Shown here in pieces: positions 45,301-54,527 of a DNA stretch of 64,000 nt. Within the stretch, counting starts at the first letter, position 1. Each line of letters opens with the position of its first letter. Source of the stretch: DATMRF01 sp035566435 (GTDB lineage Bacteria; Verrucomicrobiota; Verrucomicrobiia; Limisphaerales; UBA8199); the NCBI GenBank assembly GCA_035566435.1, contig DATMRF010000008.1, positions 1 through 64,000 on the forward strand, read 5' to 3'. Below the pieces are notes generated by a model. It ran no database searches, was not told the DNA's origin, and saw only the letters and a program-made list of their open reading frames with translations. Both the position numbers and the translations under genes were made by a program.

Positions 45301-45515
45301 GGTTGATGCCGATTTTAATGACGGCAACGGTCACGGGACTGGGCTTGCTGCCTCTGGCCTTGGGCTCGGGTGAGGCCGGCCGCGAAATCGAGGGCCCGAT
45401 GGCCATCGTCATCCTTGGCGGCCTGATCACTTCGACCACCCTTAACCTGCTGGTGCTCCCGACACTCGCGCTGAGGTACGGGAAGTTTGCCACCAAAGAA
45501 GTTGACGCATCCTGA
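42378..45515 (+). CDS. RND efflux permease (CusA/CzcA-like)
   Basis: A 1045-residue proton-driven pump with 12 helices in two repeats. The fourth-helix motif GGLAIALGEVVDDSIIDVENIYRR has the D-D and E of heavy-metal/multidrug RND pumps. Periplasmic porter domains, VFPNFVQPQVVIQAECPG near the start, and a second VTLFGITTRNSIMMI helix are normal. Metal versus organic substrate is not readable. Separated from the adaptor by 98 bp. Confidence 0.94.
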   Translation: MLQALVHFSLKYRGVVVALACVLLSYGLYVVESAKLDVFPNFVQPQVVIQAECPGLAPEQVELLVTVPIESMVNGLGDMESLRSESIEGLSIITAVFKEGTDVFRARQTLAEKLAETAGELPSTVKTPRMTPLTSSTMDLLKIGLVSDGLTPMQLRTFADWTLKPRLLSVPGVAKCSSFGGEVRQLQIQVLPERLLAYHLSLSDVLAAARVSTGVMGAGFIETSNQRITLQTEGQALTADLLGEVAVAGTNGFSVRLKDVARVVEGAEPKFGDCLIQGRWGVLMTMSSQYGANTMEVTKALEAALEEMNPVFEKEGIKVYRRLHRPATFIEVALGNMKHSLALGGILVAVVLFLLLGSVRTACISLVAIPLSLLTAVIVLEKFGITLNTITLGGLAIALGEVVDDSIIDVENIYRRLREHRAKRKPEAGPSTPREIFEVVLGASLEVRRAVVFATFTVALIFLPVLTLTGLQGSFFAPLALSYILAILASLLVALTVTPALSFLFFGRGAPKSDEPRLQRWLKGGYAKVLRFIARWPRVVIVAAVVMVAGALTRLPTGEGDLLPQFREGHFVLQVFAAPGTSLPEMLRIGGEISQELLKNKNIDTVEQQVGRAELGEDPWGPHRSEFHVELKPLSGQEQKQVQEDIRELLSRVPGAQFEVTTFLGDRISETLTGEVEPVVVNIFGDDLDVLDAKAQEVANVLSTVAGHADVKVKSPPGAPRLMIRLRPDRLTQFAFHPVDVLEAIQTAYQGTVVAQTHRGNQTVDVAVILDPADRQDPEALGSLLLSSPQGLRLPLGELAEIYPTSGRPSILHEGARRRQTVTCGTTGRDVTSFVDEARRQVASKVNFPAGSYAVFSGAAEAKAQAQRELLLHSAIAAVGILLLLSVVFHNWRNLLLVLVNVPFALVGGVLAVWLTSVLQHGESSLTIGSLVGFVTLFGITTRNSIMMISHFEHLVESEGMAWGSEAVLRGASERLMPILMTATVTGLGLLPLALGSGEAGREIEGPMAIVILGGLITSTTLNLLVLPTLALRYGKFATKEVDAS

Positions 45516-45561
45516 GTTGCAGCGGAGAGTTGAGTTGAAACCCCGTTGAAGATGCGTGCCC

Positions 45562-46233
45562 ATGAATCTCAAGCGCAGCCTAACTCTCACGGAAACTGCC
45601 GCCATCAGCGCGTGCGCGGCCGTTTTGGCTCTCCTTGGCTACTTCGGTTATCGATGGGTTGAACCCAAAATTGTCGAGGCACGGGCCCGGGCTTTACTGC
45701 CGCAAATCTGCACCGGCATTCGTGAGCAACGCGCTGTCCTCGTCAGCGCGATTGAAGCTTACAAGGCCGGATTCGGCACCTATCCGCCCGACGTCGTCGT
45801 CAGCCGGCAGCCGCTGGTAGTGGACCCCGTCAACAATGCGCTCGCCTATGAACTTGCAGGCGTGGTCTATGATTCTACCAACAAAATGTTCCAGCTCGGG
45901 CCCTCTGAACCTGCGGAGGCGGCTTACGTAACCAATTTTTTTCATTGCCTGGGCTTCCGGAACAGCGCCCAGAGCCCTGCCGAGCTAAAACACTTCCTGC
46001 CGGCGGACAAACTGACGGTGCGATTGCTCCATGACGATCCGGATGTGCTCGCCCTGGGCTATGAGCCGACTTGGGGGGGCCTGGATGCAAACGTGCTGGC
46101 CCTGCTGGAATTCAGTACCTGGCGCTATGTGGCTTCCGTTCCCACAAACAATCCGGGCCGGTTCGATCTATGGATTGACATCCGAGTCGGAGGAAAAAAG
46201 CTGGTCCTCGGGAATTGGCGGGCCGTGGAGTAA
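45562..46233 (+). CDS. Membrane-anchored protein, unknown function
   Basis: A 223-residue protein with one N-terminal membrane helix (ISACAAVLALLGYFGYRWVE) and a soluble domain starting with IEAYKAGFGTYPPDV, which resembles the segment after the helix in pseudopilin-like proteins, but the G/FxxxE cleavage site is absent. No family recognised. It follows the RND gene by about 45 bp on the same strand and may belong to that operon. An ATG at 45556 is an alternative start. Confidence 0.7.
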   Translation: MNLKRSLTLTETAAISACAAVLALLGYFGYRWVEPKIVEARARALLPQICTGIREQRAVLVSAIEAYKAGFGTYPPDVVVSRQPLVVDPVNNALAYELAGVVYDSTNKMFQLGPSEPAEAAYVTNFFHCLGFRNSAQSPAELKHFLPADKLTVRLLHDDPDVLALGYEPTWGGLDANVLALLEFSTWRYVASVPTNNPGRFDLWIDIRVGGKKLVLGNWRAVE

Positions 46234-46248
46234 AAAGCCGAACAGATG

Positions 46249-47505
46249 CTAAATCTGTCCGGATGGCAGGTTCGCCTCCAATCGGCTTTTCGCCAGATGC
46301 ATGACCGTCTTCACCGCAAGCTCAGTGGGCAAAACCGGTTTGGCAATGAGATCTTCTCCACCGGGAAGGGCGCCCTTCGCGGAGCTTTCAAAATCGACCA
46401 GGGCGGTCACATAGATAACGGGTGTGTTCTTGTGGCCAGGCAGGGCCCGCAGCCGCTGGTAGAACTCGAATCCGTCGATACCAGGCAGGCCGATGTCCAG
46501 CAGCACCAGGTCGTAACGGCTTTCCTGGAGCCACTGCAAGCCAGTGAGCGGATCTTGCGTGCTGCGCGCTTCCAGGTGTGCTTGGCGCAAAGCAGCAACC
46601 ACCAGCCGGTTTGAGAGCGCATCGTCGTCCACGACCAGGACCTGCGCGGGAGACAGCGGACCGGCTTGGGCATCCGCGCCCGGCTGGAGCAGGCGTTCCA
46701 GAAACTCGACCGCCAGTCTGGTCGTGCGCATCACCGAGGGAGTTAAACGCTCGGGTTTGTCCATCATCTGGAAGAGCATGGCCTCGAATGCGCTGGACAC
46801 CTGGGCCAGCAGAAGGCATCCCGCCATGCCCGCGGTCGCCACCAGGAAATGGAGCTTGCGATAGAGGGCTTCGAGCCGAAGCGCCCGCTCCTTTTCGTTT
46901 CGGGCCTCGCTGAAGCTCTGGAACAACTGTCGAATCGCCGTGCGCGTCTCAGCCGCGTGATGGAAAAAATCCGCGCGGGCATTGTCCTTGAAAGCTGTGT
47001 CCGCAGCGCCGGTCGGCGTTGAGGGCAGGGCGGTGGCAAGGGCATGGGCCGGGGTTGGGGCCGTTGGCTCTTTAGGTCTCGTCGCGGGGGGCGCGGGAGT
47101 TGGCGTTGCGACGAGCGGCGAAGGCTTGGAACTGGAGGCCGCGTCCTCGACCACTTCGCGGAGGCATGCCGCCAGCAGTGCGGGCTTGCACTCCACCTTG
47201 ATGAGCGCCTTCTGCGCGCCGATAGCCGCGGCCTCGCGGGCCAGGTCATCCATGTACGCGTTCGAGAGAACCACCACGGGCAGGTGCTCCAGGTCCGCTT
47301 GCCCCCGGATGAATTTCAGCACCTCGACGCCCGAAAAGTTAGGCATCATCAGATCCAGCACCACCACGTCGGGTCTCGCCTGGCGGAGCGCCTTGACGGC
47401 AGCAAGCCCGCCCCCAGCGAGCATCACTTCCATACCGTGTTGCGTCAGTCCACGCTGGTAAATCCGCAACACGAACGGATCATCGTCCACCAATAATACC
47501 TTCAT
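46249..47505 (-). CDS. REC-Hpt-REC signalling protein
   Basis: A 418-residue protein with no DNA-binding domain. First receiver residues 2-118 (Asp51, Lys103), a Pro/Ala-rich linker (about 125-170), a helical segment with LYRKLHFLVATAGMAG (214-229) resembling an Hpt domain with His219, and a second receiver 287-405 (Asp337, Lys389). The Hpt core normally reads H-x-L-K-G; here it reads HFLVATAG, so the Lys and Gly are replaced. It could be a phosphorelay hub, possibly partnered by the hybrid kinase at 37166. Confidence 0.85.
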   Translation of the reverse strand: MKVLLVDDDPFVLRIYQRGLTQHGMEVMLAGGGLAAVKALRQARPDVVVLDLMMPNFSGVEVLKFIRGQADLEHLPVVVLSNAYMDDLAREAAAIGAQKALIKVECKPALLAACLREVVEDAASSSKPSPLVATPTPAPPATRPKEPTAPTPAHALATALPSTPTGAADTAFKDNARADFFHHAAETRTAIRQLFQSFSEARNEKERALRLEALYRKLHFLVATAGMAGCLLLAQVSSAFEAMLFQMMDKPERLTPSVMRTTRLAVEFLERLLQPGADAQAGPLSPAQVLVVDDDALSNRLVVAALRQAHLEARSTQDPLTGLQWLQESRYDLVLLDIGLPGIDGFEFYQRLRALPGHKNTPVIYVTALVDFESSAKGALPGGEDLIAKPVLPTELAVKTVMHLAKSRLEANLPSGQI

Positions 47506-47595
47506 CATCGTAGCCTCATCTCCCACCGACGCGGCGGCGTCTCGACTCTCACGCCTCCACTTTGATTCCGAGCCACGGCCCTGTCAACCCGGGCC

Positions 47596-48951
47596 TCACC
47601 GCGCATCCCGGGTTTCCGCCAAAACCTTGTGGATGAGTGAAGGCGGCAGGGGTGGTTCAGCAGAAAACTCGAACGCGGACGCGATGGCGGCTCGAGCGGA
47701 TTCTGCTCTTTCCGTGTCGCCGGCATGAACCCGGGCAAATACCGAGCCTTTCCCCACCGCCTCACCTGGTTTGGCCAACTCGTCCACCCCGGTATCATAA
47801 TCGAGGATAGACTCCCTCGTCAGGCGCCCGCCGCCCAATTCGCGAATTGACTGGCCGATAAGCCGCGCGTCACACCGCGACACATACCCCGCCCCCGAGG
47901 CTCTCAGTTCGAGTACCGCCGGCGCCGTGTGGTCGAGAGTCAACTTGCGGTCGAACGCCTCGAGGTCGGCGCCTTGGGCAATCAGCATCTCGTCCCACTT
48001 CCGGCGCGGCTCGCCCGAGGCCAGGCATTCCGCGGCGGCCTGGCGGGCCGCATCCAGGGTTCCGGTCTTGCCGGTTTGAACGAGCAGATGCGCGGCGCAG
48101 ACGAGGACCAGTTCGAGAACGTCACCGGTTGCAGGGGCGGGAGAAGAAGGCCGGCGGAGCGACGTTGGAGAGAGGCATGCGACCGCTTCCTTGACTTCGA
48201 GCCAGTTGCCGGCGGCGCGCCCGAGCGGGGCGTCCATGCGCGTGATCAGCGCCCGCGTGTTTACGCCGCAATCATTTCCGAGGCTCACCATGGCTTGGGC
48301 CAGCTCGATGGCTTTCTCAGGTGTCGGCATGAACGCGGCCGCGCCGAATTTAACATCGAGCACCAATGCGCTCAGGCCTTCGGCCAGCTTTTTCGAGAGG
48401 ATCGAGGCGACGATCAACGGGAGGCTTGGCACCGTGCCGGTGACATCACGCAAGGCGTAGAGCGTTCTGTCGGCCGGGACCATTCGTTCCGTCTGGCCGC
48501 AGATGACACAGCCGACCTCCTGCACAATCTCAATGGTGCGTTCAGTTGGCAGCAAGGTTTTGAAGCCGGGAATGGAATCGAGCTTGTCGAGCGTGCCGCC
48601 GGTGATTCCCAGGCCGCGGCCCGAGATCATTGGGACGCGAAAACCGAGGCATGCCAACAGTGGCGCGAGAGGAAGCGACACTTTGTCACCAACGCCGCCA
48701 GTCGAATGTTTGTCGGCGAGGGGCCGCGGGTCGGCCGGAAACCTCAACACCTCACCGGAATCCCGCATGGCCAATGTAAGCGCGGCGGTTTCCGCCGGGG
48801 TGAGGCCTCGGAAATAAACCGCCATGAGCAGCGCCGCGATTTGATAATCGGGAATTTGGCCGGACGTGCATGCGCGAACGATCTCCCGCAGTTGGGCGGC
48901 CGTGAGCGCCTGCCCATCGCGTTTGGCCTCAAGGAGCGAGAGGAAGTTCAT
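47596..48951 (-). CDS. deoA: Thymidine/pyrimidine-nucleoside phosphorylase
   Basis: Splits pyrimidine deoxynucleosides with phosphate. About 451 residues. Substrate site KHSTGGVGDKVS (about 80-91) and GRGLGITGGTLDKLDSIPG (115-133) are complete. Start 48951 (MNFLSLLEAKR) fits the family; the open frame upstream crosses a repeat. Works with the purine phosphorylase and cytidine deaminase at 57.8-59 kb in nucleoside salvage. Downstream of fabF on the same strand but separated by about 100 bp of repeat. Confidence 0.94.
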   Translation of the reverse strand: MNFLSLLEAKRDGQALTAAQLREIVRACTSGQIPDYQIAALLMAVYFRGLTPAETAALTLAMRDSGEVLRFPADPRPLADKHSTGGVGDKVSLPLAPLLACLGFRVPMISGRGLGITGGTLDKLDSIPGFKTLLPTERTIEIVQEVGCVICGQTERMVPADRTLYALRDVTGTVPSLPLIVASILSKKLAEGLSALVLDVKFGAAAFMPTPEKAIELAQAMVSLGNDCGVNTRALITRMDAPLGRAAGNWLEVKEAVACLSPTSLRRPSSPAPATGDVLELVLVCAAHLLVQTGKTGTLDAARQAAAECLASGEPRRKWDEMLIAQGADLEAFDRKLTLDHTAPAVLELRASGAGYVSRCDARLIGQSIRELGGGRLTRESILDYDTGVDELAKPGEAVGKGSVFARVHAGDTERAESARAAIASAFEFSAEPPLPPSLIHKVLAETRDAR

Positions 48952-48955
48952 GCTT

Positions 48956-49038
48956 GAAAGGTGAAACGGGATGCGTGAGACGCGAACCGGGATGTGAACC
49001 CCTCGCGCGTGGTTCACGTTTTACGTTTCACGCAAGCG
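48956..49038. repeat. 7-bp-period inverted array
   Basis: Left units gaaaggt, gaaacgg, gatgcgt, gagacgc, gaaccgg, gatgtga; right units gttcacg, ttttacg, tttcacg. The arms are roughly reverse complements (GTGAAAC against GTTTCAC, GTGAAC against GTTCAC), a folded array between deoA and fabF. Confidence 0.85.
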
Positions 49039-49048
49039 GTCCCACGCC

Positions 49049-50308
<1,260 letters not shown>

Positions 50309-50357
50309 AAAAAAACGGGCAGCTCAAGCCCCGACCCGTCGGGAGCCAAGCTGCCCC
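50309..50357 (-). terminator. Rho-independent terminator-like hairpin between acpP and fabF
   Basis: On the minus strand, GGGCAGCT (50356-50349) pairs with AGCTGCCC (50324-50317). The loop holds a nested CCCGACGGGTCGGG stem. Seven T residues follow (50315-50309), then the fabF ATG. Strong intrinsic terminator shape inside an operon, so partial termination or attenuation is likely. Confidence 0.85.
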
Positions 50358-50376
50358 GAAAGTCTTCAGTTACCCA

Positions 50377-50622
50377 TTACTTCTGTTGCTGGTCTTCTAT
50401 ATACTTGATTACGTCGCCTACGCTTTGGAGTTTCTCCGCCTGTTCGTCAGGAATCTCATGGCCGAATTCCTCTTCCAGTGCCATGACCAATTCCACGGTG
50501 TCGAGCGAGTCGGCGCCCAAATCCTCGATGAATTTGGCGTCCGGCGTCACCTGGTCCGCATTCACGCCCAGTTGCTCGACGATGATGTCCTTAACTCGTT
50601 GCTCAATAGATTTCTCAGCCAT
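50377..50622 (-). CDS. acpP: Acyl carrier protein
   Basis: An 81-residue acidic carrier with the phosphopantetheine serine in GADSLDTVEL (about residues 36-45). Standard length and acidic helices. A ribosome site GGAG-like precedes ATG 50622. Needs many more copies per cell than FabF, which the hairpin after it could provide. Confidence 0.97.
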   Translation of the reverse strand: MAEKSIEQRVKDIIVEQLGVNADQVTPDAKFIEDLGADSLDTVELVMALEEEFGHEIPDEQAEKLQSVGDVIKYIEDQQQK

Positions 50623-50765
50623 GGTTTACTCCGGTTCTAACTAAGTTTGCGTGTTGTCTATGCTACGTCAGGGGCAGCCGTCAAGCCCCGAAATGCACTT
50701 TCTTCCAAATGGGGTGCCGGAGTGTTTCAGTCAGCGAGCGTTGTGTATCCGGGGCCGATCCCCTC

Positions 50766-50805
50766 GATACTCCAATATTCCAACACCCCGCCGTTCCATT
50801 TCCCT
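50766..50805. repeat. 8-bp-period array, 5 units
   Basis: Units gatactcc, aatattcc, aacacccc, gccgttcc, atttccct. It ends at the fabG stop codon. Same style as the 7-bp arrays but with period 8. Confidence 0.72.
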
Positions 50806-51547
50806 ACATGACCATCCCGCCGTCCACCGTCAGGACCTGGCCCGTCACATAACAGCCCGATGGACCGGCCAAGAACAGGGCCGCCTGGGCGATATCCTCA
50901 GGTTGTCCGAACCGGCCCAAAGGTATGCTCTTAAGCACTTCGCTTCGCAATTGTTCGTTCAGCGCCGCCGTCATATCGGTCTCGATAAAGCCCGGCGCGA
51001 GCGCGTTGGCCGTGATGCCCCGCGAGGCCAGTTCGCGCGCGATCGACTTCGTAAAACCCAGCAGGGCGGCTTTGCTCGCCGCATAATTGCTCTGCCCGGC
51101 ATTGCCAATCAACCCAACCACCGAAGCGACGTTAATGATGCGCCCGGAACGCTGCTTGACGAACGCGCGCGTAAAAGCCCGCGTGAACAAAAAAGCCCCT
51201 TTGAGGTTCGTGTTCAGGACCGTGTCCCAATCCGCCTCGCTCATGCGCATCAGCAATCCATCGCGCGTGACGCCGGCGTTGTTGACCAGGATGTCCACGC
51301 GGCCCGTGTCGGCGAGGATCTTCTCGGTGGCGGAGGTCACGGCCGTCGCGTCGGCCACATCCACTGCGTGCGCCCAGGCTCGCCGGCCTAGCGCGCGCAC
51401 CTCCTCCGCGGCCTTTTCCGCGTTCGCAGGCGTTCGCGAAACACAGATGATATCCGCGCCCTCCGCGGCGAACTTCAGCGCAATGGCGCGCCCGATGCCG
51501 CGTCCTGCGCCTGTAACCACCGCGATTTGGCTGCCCAATTGGCTCAT
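50804..51547 (-). CDS. fabG: 3-oxoacyl-ACP reductase
   Basis: NADPH-dependent reductase of fatty-acid synthesis, 247 residues. TGAGRGIGR (12-20), NNAG, catalytic Ser in NVASVVG and YAASK with intact Tyr and Lys, C-terminal VDGGMVM. Preceded by fabD (42-bp gap) and followed by acpP. Confidence 0.95.
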   Translation of the reverse strand: MSQLGSQIAVVTGAGRGIGRAIALKFAAEGADIICVSRTPANAEKAAEEVRALGRRAWAHAVDVADATAVTSATEKILADTGRVDILVNNAGVTRDGLLMRMSEADWDTVLNTNLKGAFLFTRAFTRAFVKQRSGRIINVASVVGLIGNAGQSNYAASKAALLGFTKSIARELASRGITANALAPGFIETDMTAALNEQLRSEVLKSIPLGRFGQPEDIAQAALFLAGPSGCYVTGQVLTVDGGMVM

Positions 51548-51589
51548 GCGGGGGAGGTAATACGTAATGCGCGAAAGCTGAGCAAGCTC

Positions 51590-52525
51590 TTAAAGGTGTG
51601 AGAGAGCCTCGGCCGTGCTCGCCAGACTCGCTACGTCCGACACGTTCAGCACCCGGGCCTCCTTGTCGATGCGCTTCATGAAGCCGCTCAAAGCGGTCCC
51701 CGGCCCCAGTTCGATGAACCGGGTGAAGCCCTGCGACAAAAGGTAACGCACGGACTCCTCCCATCGAACCGGCGAAGTGACCTGTTCGACTAGCCGGGTG
51801 CGGATGGATTCCGGTTCATCGTGCGGCTGAGCCGTCACGTTCGAGATGACAGTGATACTGGGCGATTTCACAGTTAGGCGCGCCAATTCCGCTTGCAGCT
51901 TCGGTTGCGCGCTTGCCATCAGTGGCGAATGATACGCACCCGCGACCGGCAGCGGGAGCGCGCGCCGGGCTCCTCGCGCCTTAGCCAGATCGCAGGCCCG
52001 CCCGATTTTGTCGGCTTCGCCAGAAATGACCAGTTGTCCCGGGCAATTCAGGTTTGCCAGCACTACTCCCGCTTGCTCGCAGACTTCCCGCGTGCGGGTC
52101 TCATCCAAACCGATCACTGCAGCCATGCCCCCCCGGGTCGCCTCGCAGGCCTCCTGCATGAACCGGCCACGCTGGCGCACAACCCGCAAGCCGTCCTCGA
52201 AACTCATTGCGTCTGCGGCGGCAAGCGCGGTGAATTCGCCCAACGACAAGCCGGCCGTCGCTTGAAAACTCAGCGCTGGCGTGCGTTCCTTGAGCAACTG
52301 AAAGGCGATCCAGCTTACCAGGAAAATACCCGGCTGCGCGTTTTCCGTCCTGGTTAATTCGGCCTCCGGCCCGTGAAAACAGACCGCCGCCAGATCGTAC
52401 TCCAACGCGGCGTTCGCGCGCTCAAACCAAACCTTCGCCAAAGGAAAGTTTTCGGCGAGGTCTTTGCCCATGCCGACAACCTGGGCGCCCTGTCCGGCGA
52501 ATAGCAGTGCTGTTTTGCTCATCAT
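51590..52525 (-). CDS. fabD: Malonyl-CoA:ACP transacylase
   Basis: Loads malonyl onto ACP. 311 residues. N-terminal LLFAGQGAQVVGMG, nucleophile Ser in GLSLGE (about 92-97) and the catalytic His in AGAYHSPLM are present. First gene of the fab set; the plsX and fabH genes that often precede it are not here. ATG 52522 is an equal alternative start. Confidence 0.95.
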   Translation of the reverse strand: MMSKTALLFAGQGAQVVGMGKDLAENFPLAKVWFERANAALEYDLAAVCFHGPEAELTRTENAQPGIFLVSWIAFQLLKERTPALSFQATAGLSLGEFTALAAADAMSFEDGLRVVRQRGRFMQEACEATRGGMAAVIGLDETRTREVCEQAGVVLANLNCPGQLVISGEADKIGRACDLAKARGARRALPLPVAGAYHSPLMASAQPKLQAELARLTVKSPSITVISNVTAQPHDEPESIRTRLVEQVTSPVRWEESVRYLLSQGFTRFIELGPGTALSGFMKRIDKEARVLNVSDVASLASTAEALSHL

Positions 52526-52574
52526 GCCCGCGCACTAAACACCAAACCGCGCCGGGAGGGAAGCGGTTGCGCAG

Positions 52575-53159
52575 TCAAGCGGAGTGCTGCGGCGCGGTTT
52601 GGAGCGCCCGCGAGCGCCGGAACAGTGCCCGGGCGAGAATCACCAGGACAACGGCGATCAAAGCTACGACCGCCACCGGCGCCAGGAGGGCCATCAGGGA
52701 CGTAATGACTGCTCCGGCCAGCTCCAGCGTGGCGACCAGCGGGTTGCCCAGGCCACCAGTGGCGGCGGTGGATGCCCCGCGCGTGACCACCGTTGTTCCC
52801 TGAACCAGTCCGGCTGCGCCTCCGCCGGCGATGACGGCGAGCGTCCATTTCAAGAACGGACTCATATCGGTCACCATGGAAGCAGTAACGATCGTGCCCG
52901 CGATAACGGCGGCCGGGGTCGCCATCGTGTCCAGCAGGTGGTCCACCCAGGGGATATAATAACCCGCAATCTCTAGGCAGGTTGCGACTGAGAAGGCGAT
53001 GGTCGCGGGGTAGGACCCCAGCCACTGAAACCCAGGCGCGAGGTGAAGATGGCCCGAAAGCACCGCGAGATTCATCACGAGCAGCGGGACAAAAACCCGA
53101 AAACCGCAAGCGGCGCTCAAGCCGACTCCCACCAGAATGCTGAGAATGGTCGTTTCCAT
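52575..53159 (-). CDS. DUF4126 membrane protein
   Basis: A 194-residue protein with about five membrane helices and the DUF4126 pattern (GVGLSAACGFRVFVPLLVM at the start; GGGAAGLVQGTTVVTRGAST in the middle). Function unknown. ATG 53159; a GTG at 53165 overlaps the upstream stop, so the gene is translationally linked to the PEBP-like gene. Confidence 0.85.
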   Translation of the reverse strand: METTILSILVGVGLSAACGFRVFVPLLVMNLAVLSGHLHLAPGFQWLGSYPATIAFSVATCLEIAGYYIPWVDHLLDTMATPAAVIAGTIVTASMVTDMSPFLKWTLAVIAGGGAAGLVQGTTVVTRGASTAATGGLGNPLVATLELAGAVITSLMALLAPVAVVALIAVVLVILARALFRRSRALQTAPQHSA

Positions 53160-53161
53160 GT

Positions 53162-53716
53162 TCACTGTCGTTTGTAGGTTCCCATTAACTTGCCCTGGGC
53201 GAGAATATGCTCTTCCATCGCGCGCTCAACCTCCTTTTTCGTGGCGCCCGGCTTCAGATCCAGCAGCGTGTCCAACGCGTACAACTTGAAAAAATAGCGA
53301 TGTGGCTTGCCGGCAGGTGGACAAGGTCCGCCATAGCCGAGCCGCTTGAAGTCGTTCAGCCCTTGTTTCGCCCCGCCTGGGAGGTACTGGCTCTTCGGCG
53401 CATCCTCCGGGAGTTCGCTGGCACTGATGGGCAGATCATAAAGCACCCAGTGCACCCACGTGCCGACGGGCGCGTCGGGGTCATCGGCAATCAAAACCAG
53501 GCTTTTGGCCTCGCTCGGCAAGCCGCTCCATTTAAGAGCGGGAGAAGCATCGCTGCCGTCACAAGTGAATCGTGCGGGAATGGGCCCGCCCTCGTTGAAA
53601 GCCGTGCTGGCTAGTCGCATAACGTTTCCCCTGGGTTTTTCTGCCGCAACACCGTCCGACAGAAGCGGAACCGAGAGGAACGAGAGTAATACCGCGATGC
53701 CGATCGTGGGCCGCAT
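53162..53716 (-). CDS. YbhB/YbcL-type PEBP protein, exported
   Basis: A Raf-kinase-inhibitor-like (phosphatidylethanolamine-binding) protein of about 184 residues. Signal peptide to about residue 25, then LASTAFNEGGPIPARFTCDGSD, DDPDAPVGTWVHWV and GPCPPAGKPHRYFFKLYALD, the ligand pocket motifs. Role in bacteria unclear. Co-directional with the DUF4126 gene. Confidence 0.9.
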   Translation of the reverse strand: MRPTIGIAVLLSFLSVPLLSDGVAAEKPRGNVMRLASTAFNEGGPIPARFTCDGSDASPALKWSGLPSEAKSLVLIADDPDAPVGTWVHWVLYDLPISASELPEDAPKSQYLPGGAKQGLNDFKRLGYGGPCPPAGKPHRYFFKLYALDTLLDLKPGATKKEVERAMEEHILAQGKLMGTYKRQ

Positions 53717-53769
53717 CGCATTCATGCCGGACGATAAACCACCGCCGCCCCGTTCACAAGCGCTTCTCG

Positions 53770-54183
53770 TCAGGGCTCGGGCCAGAGTTCGAATCCGGCC
53801 AGCTCGAAATGGCCGTCGAAGCCGAAGACGACCTGGATGCCGTTACGGCGCATCAGCGTAAAGGACAGATAGTCGGTGAAACTCAACTGTTGGTCCCCAA
53901 ACTTATCCAACCAGCGTAGGGAGTCCTGCCAATCCTCCGGGCTGGAGCTCAGCCACGTGATTTCCTGCGAGGCGAGGTGCTCGCGTGCCCAACGAGCAGG
54001 CTAGCCGGCGCTGGCATGCCGCGCCAGCAACGAGATCGATTCGTCGAGCACGTGCTCGCTCGAGAACAGGTGCGTATTCACTTGTTCCAGGATTCCCCAT
54101 CCCTTGAGGCTGGCGGAGTGATATTGGTCGCGTGGCAACACCCGGGCGACCAGTCCTCCCGTGTCAACGAAGAGCCGGTTCAT
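53770..54183 (-). pseudogene. PIN-domain toxin gene (VapC type) with in-frame stop
   Basis: The frame from ATG 54183 gives NRLFVDTGGLVARVLPRD (first Asp of the PIN site) and runs to SAG, then TAG at 54001-54003. The same frame continues for 76 codons with LSFTDYLSFTLMRR and VFGFDGHFELAGFELWPEP, the normal second half of a VapC RNase. One base change explains the break, so the toxin is probably dead. The start overlaps the antitoxin stop (ATGA). Confidence 0.87.
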
Positions 54184-54461
54184 CCGGGTTCGGATTCCGA
54201 GTGGCTGCCGTAAAGATAGTCGTCGTGGCGCGCGACAACATCCTCCGCCGCGCTGCGTTTGACCGGCGGCAGACGATCCATTAGCCGAAATACTGGGTCC
54301 GGGCGGCGGCGCTTCAGAGCGTCGGCACCGCGGGCATACTGCGGCAGCTTTTCCGCGATGGCCTGGCGTACAAAATCGGCGAAGGAGATCTTGAGGCGCT
54401 GCGCTTCCGCCATAGCACGTCGCTTCGCCTCGGGCGACAGCATTATGGTCGTCCGTGTCAT
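54180..54461 (-). CDS. Ribbon-helix-helix antitoxin-like protein
   Basis: A 93-residue protein with an N-terminal ribbon-helix-helix (TRTTIMLSPEAKRRAMAEA, then SFADFVRQAIAEKL) and an acidic, likely toxin-binding tail. It should bind its own promoter and neutralise the PIN toxin encoded next. With the toxin broken it may be a relic or still act as a regulator. Confidence 0.85.
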   Translation of the reverse strand: MTRTTIMLSPEAKRRAMAEAQRLKISFADFVRQAIAEKLPQYARGADALKRRRPDPVFRLMDRLPPVKRSAAEDVVARHDDYLYGSHSESEPG

Positions 54462-54527
54462 AATGGCATGACTTCAGGGATCAGAGGGCCTTCGTCAAGT
54501 GCGAACCCGAGCGAGACGACACCAAGC

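Noticed and set aside
42378..45515. Assigning copper/silver specificity to the RND pump
   Set aside because: The methionine ladder of CusA could not be established by reading alone and the sensor genes are lost.
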